Shown here: positions 19,571 through 28,469 of the stretch, piece by piece
How positions within the stretch are numbered: the first letter of the stretch is position 1
How the letters are laid out: each line of letters begins with the position of its first letter
From: Synechococcus sp. WH 8109
GTDB lineage: Bacteria; Cyanobacteriota; Cyanobacteriia; PCC-6307; Cyanobiaceae
Reading direction: 5' to 3'
Length of the DNA: 64,000 nucleotides
Assembly: GCF_000161795.2 (NCBI RefSeq)
Contig: NZ_CP006882.1
Coordinates: forward strand, 1,922,001 to 1,986,000
Notes under the pieces: generated by a model
The model's database searches: none
The model's input: only the letters and a program-made list of their open reading frames with translations
What the model was told of the DNA's origin: nothing
Position numbers and translations under genes: made by a program

Positions 19571-20647
19571 ATGACCCGGCTTCTGATCGCCGCCAGCGGC
19601 ACCGGCGGCCATCTCTTTCCCGCCCTGGCAGTTGCGGAAGCCGTTGAAAGTCATTGGCCCGTACGCTGGCTTGGGGTGCCCGATCGGCTCGAAACGCAGC
19701 TGGTGCCGAAGCGTTTTGGTTTGGTGTGCGTGAACGCCGGCGGGCTGCAGGGACGCGGACTCACCAAGCTGCTGCAGCTGCTGCGGCTGTTGCTGGCGAG
19801 CGTCAGCGTGCGGCGGGTGATCCGCCGAAACGCAATCGATGTAGTGTTCACCACTGGTGGGTACATCGCCGCCCCCGCGATCCTCGCGGCGCGTTGGTGC
19901 GGCATTCCCGTGGTGCTGCATGAATCCAATGCCATCCCGGGGCGGGTCACTCGCTTGCTGGGTCGCTTCTGCAGTGCGGTGGCCATTGGCCTCCCCGCGG
20001 CTGCGAACCGCATCCCTCGCAGCCAGCCGGTGCTGACTGGCACACCGGTGCGTTCCAGCTTTCTGGCCCCACAACCCCTCCCGGGCTGGGTCCCTTCCGG
20101 GGAGGGGCCGCTACTGGTGGTAATGGGCGGCAGTCAAGGCGCCGTCGGCCTCAACCGGATGGTGCGCGCCGCGGTGCCGGCATTGTTGGAGCAGGGCTGC
20201 CACGTGGTTCACCTCACCGGCGACAACGATCCCAACTTTGGGCAGCTGCAGCACCCACAACTGGTGGAGCGACGCTTCAGCGATGAGATTCCCGGGTTGC
20301 TGCAACATGCCGACCTGGCCATCAGCCGCGCGGGGGCCGGCAGCCTCAGTGAACTTGCGGTCTGCGGTACCCCAGCCGTACTGGTGCCATTCCCGCAGGC
20401 GGCGGACAAACACCAGGAGGCCAATGCCGCCTGCGCCGCATCGCTTGGTGCGGCCGTGATCGTGCATCAACACGAGCCGGAGCAGCCGGTGTTGTTCAAC
20501 ACCGTGCAGCGGCTCCTGGCAGCGCAGCTCGGACACGCCAGCACTACAGATGATCCACTCGCCCAGATGCGTGAAGGAATGGCTGCCTTGGCGGAACGGG
20601 ATGCCGAAAGGCAACTGGCCGGCTTGCTTCACAGCCTGGTGGCCTAA
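19571..20647 (+). CDS. murG: UDP-GlcNAc:lipid I N-acetylglucosaminyltransferase MurG
   Basis: Peripheral membrane GT-B glycosyltransferase that makes lipid II for peptidoglycan. It has 358 residues from the ATG at 19571. The N-terminal G-loop is [16 protein letters not shown], the second is [16 protein letters not shown], the third is [15 protein letters not shown], and the donor-binding segment is [39 protein letters not shown] start at 19556 adds five residues. The neighbouring genes are not cell-wall genes. Confidence 0.95.
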   Translation: MTRLLIAASGTGGHLFPALAVAEAVESHWPVRWLGVPDRLETQLVPKRFGLVCVNAGGLQGRGLTKLLQLLRLLLASVSVRRVIRRNAIDVVFTTGGYIAAPAILAARWCGIPVVLHESNAIPGRVTRLLGRFCSAVAIGLPAAANRIPRSQPVLTGTPVRSSFLAPQPLPGWVPSGEGPLLVVMGGSQGAVGLNRMVRAAVPALLEQGCHVVHLTGDNDPNFGQLQHPQLVERRFSDEIPGLLQHADLAISRAGAGSLSELAVCGTPAVLVPFPQAADKHQEANAACAASLGAAVIVHQHEPEQPVLFNTVQRLLAAQLGHASTTDDPLAQMREGMAALAERDAERQLAGLLHSLVA

Positions 20648-20648
20648 G

Positions 20649-21722
20649 TCAAGCCAGAGGGCTGCGCTTCAACTCCTTACGCATTGCCCTCACGATACGG
20701 CGGTTGTTGCACCGCGATTGCAATCCGATCCGCAGCCAGGTCTCTCCCAAACCCTCAAAGGAACGGCAATCACGCACAAGAATGCGATGCCTTTGCTCCA
20801 ATGCCTCCCGCAATGGCACGAGGGATCGGTTCGCCCGAATCAGCAAGTAGTTAACCGCCGACGGCGTCGGGGTAATGCCCGGCAACGCAGCCAATTGCCG
20901 CTGCATCCACGCCCCCTCCGTTGCCGTCCAACGCTGCACGCGCGCGCACCAAGAGCGGTAACGCCGCGGCGATGACAACAACCGTTCGCCAACAGCCAGA
21001 GCGATGCCATTCACGGGCCAGGGATCCCGCCACTCGGCCCAACGCTGCAGACGCTGGGGCTGCGCAACGGCATAGCCCAAACGCAAGCCAGCAATGCCAT
21101 AGAGCTTGGTGAGGCTGCGGATCACCACCAGGTTCGAATGCTCAGCCACCAAGGGAATCAACGACTGCTGCTCTCCATTGGGCACCAACGGCAGAAAAGC
21201 CTCATCGCAAATCACCAGCGCATGGGTTGCCACCAGCTGCTCCAATGACGCACGACTCCAAAGCTGTCCTGTGGGGTTGTGAGGGTTGCAGATCCAGGCC
21301 ACCGGCGCCTCCAACCGCGGATGCGCCATAGGGCCGGTGTGTCTCCAACTCAAAAGAGAGGGGGTATCAATCCAGGAGGCACCCCAGCACTGCAAAGCCC
21401 GCCGATAGTCGGAGAACCCAGGCGCCAGCAGAGCACTGACCCCCGCCGCCGCCGCATCTCGGGCCGCCCAAGTGAACAACTCTGCCGCCCCGTTTCCGGG
21501 GAGCAAAGCGTCAGGATCGAGCCCATGCAGACGTGCAATCACCTGGCACAAGGTCGTCTGACCCCGATCTGGATAGTCGCGGATAGCGTCCCGGGGAATA
21601 CGGACGGAACGCAGGCTCCAGGGGGCTAAAGAGGCACTGGCATCCAGCAGCTGCGAAGGCCGGCAATTCAATCTTGCAGCGACAGCTTCGCGATTGCCGC
21701 CATGGCGCATGTCGACGCCCAT
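20649..21722 (-). CDS. cobD: L-threonine-O-3-phosphate decarboxylase-like PLP enzyme (CobD type)
   Basis: Fold-type I PLP enzyme of about 357 residues, related to HisC. CobD makes aminopropanol phosphate for the cobalamin nucleotide loop. It has MRHGGNREAVA at the N-terminus (HGGN is typical of CobD), GNGAAELFTWAA, NPHNPTGQLWSR, VICDEAFLPLVP and the Schiff-base lysine in SLTKLYGIAGLRLGYA. Marine Synechococcus make pseudocobalamin, so the aminopropanol role is an inference. An ATG at 21710 is a possible shorter start. The stop lies 1 bp from the murG stop. Confidence 0.75.
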   Translation of the reverse strand: MGVDMRHGGNREAVAARLNCRPSQLLDASASLAPWSLRSVRIPRDAIRDYPDRGQTTLCQVIARLHGLDPDALLPGNGAAELFTWAARDAAAAGVSALLAPGFSDYRRALQCWGASWIDTPSLLSWRHTGPMAHPRLEAPVAWICNPHNPTGQLWSRASLEQLVATHALVICDEAFLPLVPNGEQQSLIPLVAEHSNLVVIRSLTKLYGIAGLRLGYAVAQPQRLQRWAEWRDPWPVNGIALAVGERLLSSPRRYRSWCARVQRWTATEGAWMQRQLAALPGITPTPSAVNYLLIRANRSLVPLREALEQRHRILVRDCRSFEGLGETWLRIGLQSRCNNRRIVRAMRKELKRSPLA

Positions 21723-21944
21723 CCCGACTCCCGACAAAACGCATAGACATCACCAGCGTCGCTCACAGCCGAGTTCAAGCCAAGCTGACCGCTATGAATT
21801 GAGTCAGCCCACCAAAAGCAAGCAGTGGCAAGCGGCTTTGCCCATTGATCCAACGCTTCCGACGATCACCCCTTGAATCACTCCGCAGAAGAGCCATGCA
21901 AGAGCGAAATATCGAGCAGATGAAGTGCCTCTCAAGCAACAGGT

Positions 21945-23126
21945 TCACTCTTGCCAGGGCAAACCGCTGCCGGATGCTTCTGCAATGGTGCGCAGACCGT
22001 GGCGGTCCAACTGCAGCAGAAGACCGTCAAGAATCCGCGGCACAAGATCCGGCCCCTGAAATATCCAGCCGGTGTAGAGCTGCACCAATGAAGCCCCTGC
22101 GGTGATGCGCTCCCAAGCCACTTGTGCCGAGTCAATCCCACCCACACCGATCAACGGCAACGCCGGACCAGCACTGGCCCGCAAGCGGCGGATCACCTCC
22201 TGGGCCCGCTGACGCAGAGGGGCACCGCTGAGACCACCGGCCTCCTCCGCCAGAGTGCGCCCGGTCTGCGTCAGCCGCCGTTGCTCCAGGCCCAGCCGAT
22301 TGAGACTGGTGTTGACCGCGATCACCCCAGCCAGACCCTCCTCAAAGGCCAATCGGGCTACTGCATCAATCGATTCATCGTCCAAATCCGGCGCGATCTT
22401 CACCAACAGAGGCGGGCAGGCCGGCAGCCGGCGTAGCCGTTCCACCAGACGCCGCAACTGGGCTGTGTCCTGCAGATCCCGCAATCCGGGGGTGTTGGGA
22501 GAGCTGACGTTGATCACCGCATAGTCCGCCAAGGAGGACAACAACTCCAGGGACGCCGCGTAGTCGTCCGGTGCCTGCTCCAGGGCCGTGATCTTGGATT
22601 TACCCACATTGATCCCCAGCACCGCCGGCCGCCGGCCGGGCGGGTCCAAGCGTTGACGCTCCAGCGTTTTCACCAGCGCCTTGGCGCCATCGTTGTTGAA
22701 TCCCATTCGGTTCAACGCGGCCTGCTCCTTCGCCAGACGGAACAGGCGTGGTTTGGGGTTGCCCGGCTGGCCATGCCAGGTGACCGTGCCCACCTCGGCG
22801 AAGCCAAAGCCGAAGCGATCCCAGATACCAGCCGCCACACCGTTCTTGTCGAACCCCGCTGCCAAACCCACCGGGTTGGGGAAGCGGCAGCCAAACAGCA
22901 CCTGTTCCAGGCGCAGATCACGCCGTTGCAGATCCGCCGCAAGGCCATCCAGCACCGTGGACACCCCTGGCCAGCGGCGCCGCAGGCTTGCCTGACCCAG
23001 CGCCGTGAGGGCAGTGCGCGACAGCTGTTCAGCGTCTAGGCCGTCATCCCGTGCCAACACCGGGCCAAGCCAACGCTGATAAAAGGCACCGCTGCTGAGC
23101 GGTCCGGCCGAAGAGGACGGCGACAT
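21945..23126 (-). CDS. pyrD: Dihydroorotate dehydrogenase, class 2 (quinone-dependent)
   Basis: Oxidises dihydroorotate to orotate in pyrimidine synthesis, passing electrons to membrane quinone. The 393 residues show the N-terminal membrane-associating helices of class 2, then [56 protein letters not shown] (catalytic Ser region), [11 protein letters not shown] and the FMN phosphate motif [30 protein letters not shown]. The ATG at 23126 is chosen because upstream residues are not family-like and overlap rnhA. Confidence 0.95.
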   Translation of the reverse strand: MSPSSSAGPLSSGAFYQRWLGPVLARDDGLDAEQLSRTALTALGQASLRRRWPGVSTVLDGLAADLQRRDLRLEQVLFGCRFPNPVGLAAGFDKNGVAAGIWDRFGFGFAEVGTVTWHGQPGNPKPRLFRLAKEQAALNRMGFNNDGAKALVKTLERQRLDPPGRRPAVLGINVGKSKITALEQAPDDYAASLELLSSLADYAVINVSSPNTPGLRDLQDTAQLRRLVERLRRLPACPPLLVKIAPDLDDESIDAVARLAFEEGLAGVIAVNTSLNRLGLEQRRLTQTGRTLAEEAGGLSGAPLRQRAQEVIRRLRASAGPALPLIGVGGIDSAQVAWERITAGASLVQLYTGWIFQGPDLVPRILDGLLLQLDRHGLRTIAEASGSGLPWQE

Positions 23127-23134
23127 GCTCTGGC

Positions 23135-23893
23135 TCAGGACTCTTCTGATCCTGCCTCGCGACGTTGCAGGGTCCAACGACCTTCCGCCTGGGGCTCGAC
23201 AATCCAATCCCTCCAGATCCAGCTCTCAGCCTTGGTTTCCAGCTGCTTGAGCGGCTTTTCCACCAGCTGCTCCAGCTCCAGCAGCGACAAGCTGTAGCCA
23301 CCCTGCGCCAGACGATCAGCCAGCTCCAACCGGGACAACAGCTGCAGCAAAGGCTTGGGGGCAACCTCAGATGGGGCTTCTGGCGCGACCTCGGCGGCAG
23401 ACAGCTCCGAAGATCCCTGCTTCAGAGCCAAGCCGGGCTGGGCGTTATGGGAGAACGCCACGGCGATGCGATCCACCCGTTCGTTGTCTGGATCACCGCT
23501 GTGGCCCTTGACGTAGCGCAGGGGAACATCATCCAGACGAGCCGCATCCAAGGCCTTCCAGAGGTCCTGGTTGAGCACGGGCTTACCCGCAGCCGTTTTC
23601 CAGCCTTTGCGCTTCCAGCCTTTGATCCAGGAGCCCAGGCCATCAATCAGATATTTGCTGTCGGTGCGCAGGGTGAGATCCGGATGACGGGGCAGCTGCT
23701 CAAGCCGTTGCAACACCTCCAACGCCGCCTGCAGTTCCATGCGGTTGTTGGTGGTATCGGGCGCATGGCCACCGAATTCCTCGACACTGCCGTCTTCAAA
23801 ACGCAACAACGCGCCCCAACCTCCCGGACCTGGGTTGCCGCTGCAGGCACCATCCGTTGCTGCAGCCACCACCCGTCCCCGTCCTTCCGCCAT
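23135..23893 (-). CDS. rnhA: Ribonuclease HI with C-terminal extension
   Basis: Degrades the RNA strand of RNA-DNA hybrids. The N-terminal about 150 residues are a complete RNase [20 protein letters not shown] (first Asp), [12 protein letters not shown] (Glu), [10 protein letters not shown] (Asp) and [16 protein letters not shown] (last Asp). A further about 100 residues (to 252) form a helical extension, [34 protein letters not shown], of unknown role. It starts 8 bp after pyrD's start on the upstream side and is likely cotranscribed with pyrD. Confidence 0.92.
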   Translation of the reverse strand: MAEGRGRVVAAATDGACSGNPGPGGWGALLRFEDGSVEEFGGHAPDTTNNRMELQAALEVLQRLEQLPRHPDLTLRTDSKYLIDGLGSWIKGWKRKGWKTAAGKPVLNQDLWKALDAARLDDVPLRYVKGHSGDPDNERVDRIAVAFSHNAQPGLALKQGSSELSAAEVAPEAPSEVAPKPLLQLLSRLELADRLAQGGYSLSLLELEQLVEKPLKQLETKAESWIWRDWIVEPQAEGRWTLQRREAGSEES

Positions 23894-23944
23894 TGATCGG
23901 TCCCAACACTGTTCGGTACAACACGGTTTCTGGCGTCACCGTGG

Positions 23945-24673
23945 ATGAGCCGAACCTACCTGCGGGCGGCTGGTCTGACTGCCGTGGGGCTCGTAGCGGC
24001 CGGTCTGTCGCAGGAGAGCACCGCAAGGGCCTTGTTTGACAGCGCTGCGGTGCCGGAGGAGCACTTCGCTGTGCTGGCACAACCCATTGGCAGAGCCCAG
24101 TGGAAACTGCTGGTGCTGGAACAGATCAAAGCCCAACCGCGCTGCTGGAGGGCACGCCAGGACGGACTGGTGGAGCCCAGCCTGAATCGCTTTAACTTCA
24201 GCGGTATCTGCAAGCGCTACCTGGACAGCAATGGCTACTCGCTGCGCAGCGGTGGCCAAGACCTTGGAACCCGCTTTCGCTTCCGGCTCAAGCCATCCGG
24301 CGCATCGCTGAGGCTCGAGGCCCTCGACCCCCAGCAACGGGCACCACTGCTGGTGGGTCAGGCTTCAATACCAGCTCGCCGCGATCCCAACGGGTTCGTG
24401 ACCTTGAAGCTGGAACCGGGCTGGGCCTTGGAACGTCGGATTTACCAGGGTCGCCAGCTGAACCACCTGTACTTCGCGCATCACGACCCGGTGAACCGGC
24501 TGCTCGCGCTGGCCAGCAGCCGCGGCCAACGTTCAGGCTTTCAGCGGTTGGGAGCGCCGATAGCGCCGATCGCACCACCGCCGTTGCCCACTGCAAGAGC
24601 AACACACCGACGTAACACACGCCTGGCCAGCAATGCCCCGATCCGACTGCAGGTGATCCCTTATCGCCGCTGA
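23945..24673 (+). CDS. Exported DUF3747-like protein
   Basis: A 242-residue protein with a signal sequence (about residues 1-28). The body begins FDSAAVPEEHFAVLAQPIG, contains two conserved-looking cysteines (PRCWR, SGICKRYLDSNGYSLR) and ends in a basic, low-complexity tail rich in Pro, Arg and Ala. The N-terminal module matches the cyanobacterial DUF3747 pattern of secreted proteins. The function is unknown. It faces the rplL operon convergently, with terminators between. Confidence 0.7.
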   Translation: MSRTYLRAAGLTAVGLVAAGLSQESTARALFDSAAVPEEHFAVLAQPIGRAQWKLLVLEQIKAQPRCWRARQDGLVEPSLNRFNFSGICKRYLDSNGYSLRSGGQDLGTRFRFRLKPSGASLRLEALDPQQRAPLLVGQASIPARRDPNGFVTLKLEPGWALERRIYQGRQLNHLYFAHHDPVNRLLALASSRGQRSGFQRLGAPIAPIAPPPLPTARATHRRNTRLASNAPIRLQVIPYRR

Positions 24674-24821
24674 GGACCAACCGTCACAGTGCCAGTTGAG
24701 AGGGCGACCAGACAAGGGATGACAACGGATTTCCCGCACTTATTTTGTGCATGTGTGAGGAGTGCTTAGCGCCTCTTCAGGGTCGAAACAAGGACAGACT
24801 CCTGAACGTGTTCCTCTCTAA

Positions 24822-24850
24822 AAAACCCCGCCTTTGGCGGGGTTTTTCAT
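24822..24850. terminator. Bidirectional rho-independent terminator
   Basis: A perfect GC hairpin (ACCCCGCC / GGCGGGGT, loop TTT) is flanked by a run of A on the left and a run of T on the right, so it can act on both strands. It lies between the DUF3747 gene and the ribosomal-protein operon. Confidence 0.9.
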
Positions 24851-24866
24851 TAGCCAGAGAAAACCA

Positions 24867-24896
24867 CAAAAAAACCGGTCCTCGAAAGGACCGGTG
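24867..24896 (-). terminator. Rho-independent terminator of rplL operon
   Basis: On the minus strand, ACCGGTCCT and AGGACCGGT form a 9-bp stem with a TTCG-type loop, followed by TTTTTTTG. It lies about 50 bp after the rplL stop. With the hairpin at 24822-24850 it makes a tandem terminator for the rpl operon. Confidence 0.92.
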
Positions 24897-24942
24897 ACTG
24901 AACACAAACAGGGTGAGAGGGGCAAGCCCTCTCCGAAGGAAA

Positions 24943-25332
24943 TCACTTGAGAGTGACCTTGCCGCCTGCTTCTTCGATGGCTTTCTTCGCAGCCTCGGCG
25001 TCTTCCTTGGAGACACCTTCCTTGACGGCCTTGGGAGCAGCCTCGACCAGAGCCTTGGCGTCGCCCAGACCCAGACCGGTGGCCTCACGGACGGCCTTGA
25101 GGACCTTGATCTTGGCGGAGGCGTCGAAGCCTTCCAGGATCACGTCGAATTCGGTCTTCTCTTCAACGGCATCGCCACCGCCACCAGCAGCGCCAGGGGC
25201 AGCCATCACAACACCAGCAGATGCTGCGGCGGAAACACCGAAGGCCTCTTCGATCTGCTTAACCAGCTCGGAAGCTTCAAGCAGGGAGAGGGATTTCAGC
25301 GATTCGAGAATTTCGTCGGTTTTTGCAGACAT
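24943..25332 (-). CDS. rplL: 50S ribosomal protein L7/L12
   Basis: Stalk protein that recruits translation factors to the ribosome. The 129 residues follow the family layout: an N-terminal dimerisation helix ([22 protein letters not shown]), an Ala/Gly-rich hinge (residues 33-55), and a C-terminal domain beginning [32 protein letters not shown] and ending GGKVTLK. It is the last gene of rplK-rplA-rplJ-rplL. Confidence 0.98.
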   Translation of the reverse strand: MSAKTDEILESLKSLSLLEASELVKQIEEAFGVSAAASAGVVMAAPGAAGGGGDAVEEKTEFDVILEGFDASAKIKVLKAVREATGLGLGDAKALVEAAPKAVKEGVSKEDAEAAKKAIEEAGGKVTLK

Positions 25333-25386
25333 GGTTTTGAAAGGGGAAGCAACAGATCAATGAACAGTGGTTTCGGCAGGGCCGAA

Positions 25387-25914
25387 TCAGCCTTCGCCGC
25401 CTTCGGCGTGCTGCTTGAGTGCCCTGGCCATACCAGAGGGAACCTCGTTGATGCCCACAGCGACCTTCGTGGCCACGGCGTTGATGGCACCGGCGATCTG
25501 AGCCATGAGCTGCTCCTTGGAGGGGAGATCTGCAATGGCTTTGATCTCGTCCTGAGACAAGAGCTTGCCTTCGAAAAGGCCGCCCTTGGTCTCGGACTTC
25601 TTGAGTTCCTTCTGGAAGGTCTGAACGGCCTTCACACCGGCACCAACATCGCCCTTCACCAGGACGAAGGCGTTGGTTCCGGTCAGCAGGGAATCGAGGC
25701 TGGCCCAGTTGCTGTCACCATCAATGGCACGGCGCATCAAGGTGTTTTTGGTCACCTTGCAAACGCTGTCGCTGGCCCGCAGACGATCCCGCAGGTCAGA
25801 CATTTCCTTGATGGACAGGCCCTTGAAATCAAGGACAAGTGCCAGTTCGGCGTCGGCGAGGAGCTCTTTGAGCTCTCCGACGATCTGCTGCTTGTTCTCC
25901 AGCGTGCGGCCCAT
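25387..25914 (-). CDS. rplJ: 50S ribosomal protein L10
   Basis: Base of the L7/L12 stalk, and autogenous regulator of rplJL translation in many bacteria. 175 residues begin [38 protein letters not shown] and include [12 protein letters not shown]. The gene is separated from rplA by a 238-bp leader carrying a recognisable L10-binding structure (see 26030-26100). Confidence 0.97.
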   Translation of the reverse strand: MGRTLENKQQIVGELKELLADAELALVLDFKGLSIKEMSDLRDRLRASDSVCKVTKNTLMRRAIDGDSNWASLDSLLTGTNAFVLVKGDVGAGVKAVQTFQKELKKSETKGGLFEGKLLSQDEIKAIADLPSKEQLMAQIAGAINAVATKVAVGINEVPSGMARALKQHAEGGEG

Positions 25915-26029
25915 AGGGATTGGATCGGATCAAAGGAACAAGCTGGGCACACGGCCGATCGAGTCTTCTAAAGGAAGACGAGGCCGCGTGCCGATCAAAT
26001 CCGGAATGGGACAAAACCGTGTCGCGTCT

Positions 26030-26100
26030 GCCTCGGCAGGGATTACGTTCCTGGGAATAACTGACGTCATACCCAGGTACATCCTGCTGTCTCTGGCCGG
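26030..26100 (-). promoter_or_regulatory. L10 leader (autoregulatory mRNA element)
   Basis: On the minus strand, GACAGCAGG (near 26094-26086) and CCTGCCGAGG (26040-26031) pair as the base of a kinked stem, with an internal arm (CCTGGGTAT...TTATTCCCAGG). This arrangement of AGACAGCAGG and CCTGCCGAGG matches the ribosomal protein L10 leader family that precedes rplJ in many bacteria. It lies in the 238-bp gap just upstream of rplJ, so L10 (or the L10-L12 complex) probably controls rplJL here. Confidence 0.85.
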
Positions 26101-26152
26101 GCGCGTGCCCGATTTGGCTTTCGCCAATCTTCAATTGTAAAGGAGAGCTTGA

Positions 26153-26860
26153 TCAGCTCCCCTGCTCGATGTCCTGCAGAGCAGAGAAATCGACTTCAAC
26201 GGAAGGACCCATGGTGGAGGTCACATACAGGGACTTCCAGTAGCGGCCTTTGGACCCGCTGGGCTTGTTACGGTCGATGGTTTCCTGCAGGGTCTTGAGG
26301 TTCTGCAGCAGGGCATCGGCACTGAAGCTGGCCTTGCCGAAGCGGACGTGGACGATGCCGGTGCGGTCGGCACGGAATTCCAGTTTGCCGGCCTTGGATT
26401 CCTTGATCGCGGACTCGAGGTCCGTGGTGACGGTGCCAGCTTTGGGGTTGGGCATCAAGCCACGTGGGCCGAGAACCCGACCCAACTTGGCCACCTTGGG
26501 CATCATGTCGGGGGTGGCAATCAACAGGTCGAAATCCATTTCGCCCTTGCTGATGCTTTCAACCAGGTCTTCTTCACCGGCGAGTTCGGCGCCGGCGGCT
26601 TTGGCTTCAGCCACCTTCTCACCGCGGGTCACCACGGCGATGCGCACGGACTGACCGGTGCCGTTGGGCAGAGCCACGGTGGTGCGCAGCTGCTGGTCGG
26701 TGTACTTCGGATCGATGCCGAGGCGCACATGGGCCTCCATCGTCTCGTCGAATTTCGCATTGGCGTTGTCCTTGACCAGGGCAATCGCCTCGAGGGGTGC
26801 GTAGGCACGGTCCTCAATCTTGCCGGCCAGGCTGGCCAGGCGCTTGGAGATTTTGGGCAT
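26153..26860 (-). CDS. rplA: 50S ribosomal protein L1
   Basis: Large-subunit L1-stalk protein that helps release deacylated tRNA; a translational repressor of its own operon in model bacteria. The 235-residue product has [56 protein letters not shown] and [21 protein letters not shown], all characteristic of the family. It is 71 bp downstream of rplK. Confidence 0.98.
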   Translation of the reverse strand: MPKISKRLASLAGKIEDRAYAPLEAIALVKDNANAKFDETMEAHVRLGIDPKYTDQQLRTTVALPNGTGQSVRIAVVTRGEKVAEAKAAGAELAGEEDLVESISKGEMDFDLLIATPDMMPKVAKLGRVLGPRGLMPNPKAGTVTTDLESAIKESKAGKLEFRADRTGIVHVRFGKASFSADALLQNLKTLQETIDRNKPSGSKGRYWKSLYVTSTMGPSVEVDFSALQDIEQGS

Positions 26861-26931
26861 GTTCAGAGTTGGGGTTCAGGCGACATCAGGGATGCCTCCC
26901 CCGTATGGGTTGGAGAAGCGATGCAGCGACG

Positions 26932-27357
26932 TCAGTCGCTGATGGAAACGCCCATGTTGCGGGCGGTGCCTTCGATGATCCGCATGGCGGACTCAACGCT
27001 GGTGCAGTTGAGGTCGGGGAGCTTGGTCTTGGCGATCTCCTCGAGCTGAGCCCGACTGATCGATCCAACACTGCCCTTGGCGGACTCACCGGATCCCTTT
27101 TGGATCTTTGCGGCCTTGGTGATCAGCACCGACGCCGGAGGCGTCTTGGTGATGAAGGTGAAGCTGCGGTCTTCGAAGACCGAAATCTCCACCGGAATCA
27201 CATAACCGGCTTTGTCCTGCGTCCGAGCGTTGTACTCCTTGCAGAACATCATGATGTTCACACCGTGCTGACCGAGGGCAGGGCCCACCGGCGGCGCGGG
27301 GTTGGCTTTGCCGGCATCTAGGGCCAGCTTGATCACAGCTACGACTTTCTTGGCCAT
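26932..27357 (-). CDS. rplK: 50S ribosomal protein L11
   Basis: Part of the GTPase-associated centre; also needed for stringent-response sensing. It has 141 residues with the proline-rich N-terminus [27 protein letters not shown] and the C-terminal rRNA-binding domain ending [12 protein letters not shown]. It follows nusG by about 110 bp on the same strand. Relevant partners in this window are L10, L7/L12 and the (p)ppGpp synthetase. Confidence 0.98.
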   Translation of the reverse strand: MAKKVVAVIKLALDAGKANPAPPVGPALGQHGVNIMMFCKEYNARTQDKAGYVIPVEISVFEDRSFTFITKTPPASVLITKAAKIQKGSGESAKGSVGSISRAQLEEIAKTKLPDLNCTSVESAMRIIEGTARNMGVSISD

Positions 27358-27466
27358 CGGCTGGGGGGTTTGGACAGCTGCGGATCACCAGACCCTCGGG
27401 TCGGGTGCGGCGGAATGGTTACCCACTCCTAAGGCCGCCCTCCGCAGGGAGACGGCCGCCGCCAGG

Positions 27467-28135
27467 TCAGTTCTGTTTGCTGATCTGAGAAAACTCCAGC
27501 TCCACCGGGGTCTCGCGACCGAAGATGGAGAGCAGGGCCTTGAGCTTGTTGCGCTCGCCGGACACCTCGATCACCTCGCCTTGGAAGTCCTTGAACGGAC
27601 CAGCGGTCACCAGGATCTGATCCCCTTCGGTGAGATCCACCTTGACGACGGTCTTCTTCTCGGCAGCGCGCTTGAAGATGCGATCCACCTCAGAGCGGCT
27701 GAGGGGACGAGGCTTGATGTGACCACGGGCCTTACCGGTGGCGCGCCGGTCTTCAGCACCGACGAAATTGATCACGTTCGGGGTGCTCCGCACCGCCATC
27801 ATCGTGTCCTCATCCAGCACCATCCGGACCAGGACATAACCGGGGAAGACCTTCTCCTCGGTGGACTGACGGGTGCCGTCCTTCTTCAGCTTGACGGCAG
27901 GGGTCTGGGGAATCTCGATTTCGAGAATTCGGTTGCTCACCCCGAGGGTGACGGCCCGTTGCTCGAGCGTGGCCTTGACCTTCTTCTCGCAGCTGGAAGC
28001 CACCTGAACGGCGTACCAACGGGCGATGGCCGTGTTGGCGACAGCCGCCGCAGGCAAGGTGCCTTCTTCCCCCTCATTCGGGGCCGGCAGATCAAGCACC
28101 TCAGGGGCGTCCGGTGTGGTCAGGTCGTCGGGCAC
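27467..28135 (-). CDS. nusG: Transcription termination/antitermination factor NusG
   Basis: Binds RNA polymerase and links it to Rho or ribosomes. The 222 residues include an N-terminal NGN domain (RWYAVQVASSCEKKVKATLEQRA, VFPGYVLVRMVLDEDTM) and a C-terminal KOW motif (EGDQILVTAGPFKDFQGEVIEV). A Pro/Glu/Ala-rich extension of about 35 residues precedes the NGN domain. The start is GTG at 28135. It lies directly after secE, the usual order. Confidence 0.96.
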   Translation of the reverse strand: MPDDLTTPDAPEVLDLPAPNEGEEGTLPAAAVANTAIARWYAVQVASSCEKKVKATLEQRAVTLGVSNRILEIEIPQTPAVKLKKDGTRQSTEEKVFPGYVLVRMVLDEDTMMAVRSTPNVINFVGAEDRRATGKARGHIKPRPLSRSEVDRIFKRAAEKKTVVKVDLTEGDQILVTAGPFKDFQGEVIEVSGERNKLKALLSIFGRETPVELEFSQISKQN

Positions 28136-28156
28136 GGCGAGAAAGGTGATATCGAG

Positions 28157-28399
28157 TCAGCGGAACACCTGGGACGAAGCCCACCCAAAGAAGCGACTGA
28201 CAGCCGCGATGGTGGCGGCCGAAAGGCTGACCATCAGGATCACAGCGATGGATTCGCTGAACAGTTGCTGGCGGCTGGGCCAGACCACGAGTTTCAGCTC
28301 ATCAACCGTGTCTGCCAAAAAACCACCGGATTTGGTGGAATCGGCAGCGGCTTTTGAGCCGTCGGAAGTGGTGGTGTCCTCAGAGATGGGGCTGGTCAC
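28157..28399 (-). CDS. secE: Preprotein translocase subunit SecE
   Basis: Small membrane subunit of the SecYEG channel (about 80 residues). After a polar, Ser/Thr-rich N-terminus comes the conserved DTVDELKLVVWPSRQQLFSE motif and a single C-terminal transmembrane helix (AVILMVSLSAATIAAVSRFFGWA). The GTG at 28399 is preferred. The frame is open further upstream to a TTG at 28447, but those residues look like translated intergenic DNA. Confidence 0.93.
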   Translation of the reverse strand: MTSPISEDTTTSDGSKAAADSTKSGGFLADTVDELKLVVWPSRQQLFSESIAVILMVSLSAATIAAVSRFFGWASSQVFR

Positions 28400-28469
28400 G
28401 GGGATGGGACCGGAAGTTGACAACGGTGCCTGAAGGCACTTCGCCAAACAGACACCCTACCGGATGCCC

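Noticed and set aside
21723-21944. Possible small gene between the CobD-like gene and pyrD
   Set aside because: No frame longer than about 60 codons has a start and a ribosome-binding site, and none shows a known motif.
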